DNA from: Deltaproteobacteria bacterium
GTDB taxonomy: Bacteria; Myxococcota_A; Bradymonadia; UBA7976; VGTA01
Length of the DNA stretch: 5,493 nt
NCBI GenBank assembly: GCA_016874875.1
Contig: VGTA01000269.1
Location: 1 to 5,493 of the forward strand
Reading direction: 5' to 3'
In this document: one piece after another, positions 4,846 through 5,493 of the stretch
Numbering within the stretch: the first letter of the stretch is position 1
Layout: the number at the start of each line of letters is the position of its first letter
Program-made: the position numbers and the translations under genes
The notes under the pieces: model-generated
Told to the model about the DNA's origin: nothing
The model's input: only the letters and a program-made list of their open reading frames with translations
Database searches by the model: none

Positions 4846-5207
4846 GCCCGCCCCGCCCCGCCGCCCCCGAGGCCCGCGGCCCGTGGGCGCGGCGGGGGCT
4901 CTTTGGGGGGAGCGGGGAGGTGCAGGTGTGGGACCTGCTGGCGGGGCGCGCCGCCCCGCCGTTTGAGGCGGCGCTGTGGTGTGAGCTCGAGGCGGGGGGG
5001 AGCGTGGGGGCGCACCAGCAGCAGGAGCACCCCGAGCTGGTGGTGTGCGTGTGGGGGCGCGGGGAGGCGTGGGTGGGGGAGGCGCGCCACCCGCTCGCGC
5101 CGGGCGCCTGCGTCTTCTTGCCGCTCGGCGCGCGCCTGCGGCTGAGCGCGGCGGAGGAGGGGCCCCTCGGCTACCTCATCCTCAAGGCGCGCGCCGCGGC
5201 GCCCTGA
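4842..5207 (+). CDS. Small single-domain cupin protein, translationally coupled to the wHTH regulator
   Basis: The product has 121 residues starting with GTG at 4842, which overlaps the regulator's TGA in a GTGA arrangement and implies translational coupling. The beta-barrel core spans about residues 43-116. The first cupin motif is represented by GGSVGAHQQQEHPELVV (52-68), with His58, Gln60 and Glu65 as possible metal ligands in place of the usual HxH pattern. The second motif is APGACVFLPLGARLRL (86-101), where the usual His is replaced by Leu98. The closing GPLGYLILKA (107-116) is typical of small regulatory-type cupins. With a reduced ligand set it may bind a small molecule or a weakly held metal rather than act as an enzyme; that is inference. 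The gene ends inside a 14-base tandem duplication. It is convergent with the next gene, only 48 bases apart. Confidence 0.82.
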   Translation: MSPPRPAAPEARGPWARRGLFGGSGEVQVWDLLAGRAAPPFEAALWCELEAGGSVGAHQQQEHPELVVCVWGRGEAWVGEARHPLAPGACVFLPLGARLRLSAAEEGPLGYLILKARAAAP

Positions 5208-5221
5208 CCGCGGCGCCCTGA
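5194..5221 (+). repeat. Perfect 14-base tandem duplication spanning the stop codon of the cupin gene
   Basis: CCGCGGCGCCCTGA occurs at 5194-5207 and again at 5208-5221. A partial third copy follows (GCGGCGCCC at 5227-5235). The first unit ends exactly with the cupin stop TGA (5205-5207); the second TGA is in a different frame because the unit is 14 bases. The sequence is also highly self-complementary (GCGCCGCGGCGC at 5191-5202), so it could form a hairpin at the end of the transcript, but no T tract follows. Confidence 0.88.
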
Positions 5222-5255
5222 CCCCCGCGGCGCCCGCCCCCGCGCCGCCCTGCCC

Positions 5256-5493
5256 TCAGCGCGCCGCGCGGCGGCGCGTGGAGGCGAGGAGGGCGGCGAG
5301 GAGGGCGAGGAGGAGGGGCCCCCGCGAGCCCGAGGCGCCCGCGCGAGGCGCCGCCTGACAGCCGCCGCTCGAGCGCACGGCGTTGAGCGGGCGCTCCCCC
5401 GCGCCGCCCGCGCCGCCCTCGCCGCCCACCACCACCACCACGCCCGCGGCGCTGTCCTCGCCCCCCTGCGCGCCCGCCCGCGCGCCGCCCTCC
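5256..5493 (-). CDS. C-terminal fragment of an exported protein with a MYXO-CTERM-like sorting tail
   Basis: Only the last 78 complete codons are inside the window; the frame is open to the right-hand edge, so the start lies beyond 5493. The visible part begins in a Gly/Ala-rich linker. It contains a run of five valines before GGEGGAGGAG, then SSGGCQAAPRAG, a Leu/Ala-rich helix (LLLALLAALLAS) and a final TRRRAAR. The order Gly-Cys, short spacer, hydrophobic helix, Arg cluster at the extreme C-terminus is the MYXO-CTERM pattern. In myxobacteria and relatives this pattern marks surface or secreted proteins processed by a myxosortase. The function of the main body cannot be seen. A GTG at 5441 could look like a start in isolation, but the uninterrupted frame upstream and the missing signal peptide argue against it. 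Confidence 0.8.
   Translation of the reverse strand, partial: EGGARAGAQGGEDSAAGVVVVVGGEGGAGGAGERPLNAVRSSGGCQAAPRAGASGSRGPLLLALLAALLASTRRRAAR

Noticed and set aside
4374..5090. 238-codon minus-strand open frame across the wHTH and cupin genes
   Set aside because: Proline/arginine-rich shadow of two well-supported plus-strand genes. It also crosses the control region.

Overview
The window is very GC-rich (above 70% over most of its length by eye) and interrupted by one AT-richer block at about 373-1090. Several traits point to a myxobacterium-like or Bradymonadales-like delta-lineage bacterium. These are extreme GC content, a large exported lipoprotein with a Cys-rich tail of six cysteines, and an exported protein ending in a MYXO-CTERM-type tail (Cys, spacer, Leu/Ala-rich helix, Arg cluster). 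The assignment is an inference from style and architecture, not from a marker gene.

Layout. Positions 1-372 hold no intact gene: an 18-G run at the very start, GC-rich DNA, then a decayed, diverged copy of the 3' end of the large gene to the right. Positions 373-1090 form the AT-rich block, with its own sigma70-like promoter and two small plus-strand genes. The first encodes a Gly/Ala-rich hydrophobic peptide and the second a Cys-rich soluble protein; neither is recognised. The block sits between two diverged direct copies of the large gene's 3' end and downstream DNA. Positions 1212-3794 (minus) encode an 860-residue lipoprotein that fuses a ThuA-like domain to an aldonolactone-oxidase-type FAD domain and a six-Cys tail. 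Upstream of it on the same strand (3937-4359) is a four-helix YiaA/YiaB-family membrane protein.

An AT-rich divergent control region (about 4360-4479) separates the minus-strand pair from a plus-strand operon. That operon has a winged-helix regulator (4480-4845) and a small cupin protein (4842-5207), translationally coupled by a GTGA overlap. The window closes with the C-terminal end of a minus-strand exported protein (5256 to beyond 5493).

How the genes may work together. The regulator and cupin look like a sensor/response pair that could act on the palindromic site in front of them, and possibly on the divergent membrane-protein gene. The large lipoprotein looks like a cell-surface or periplasmic sugar-acid or lactone dehydrogenase. 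The two AT-rich genes look acquired and form the least explained part of the window. Short tandem duplications cover the stop codons of two neighbouring genes, and another lies in the signal-peptide region of the large gene, so short-repeat slippage seems common here.
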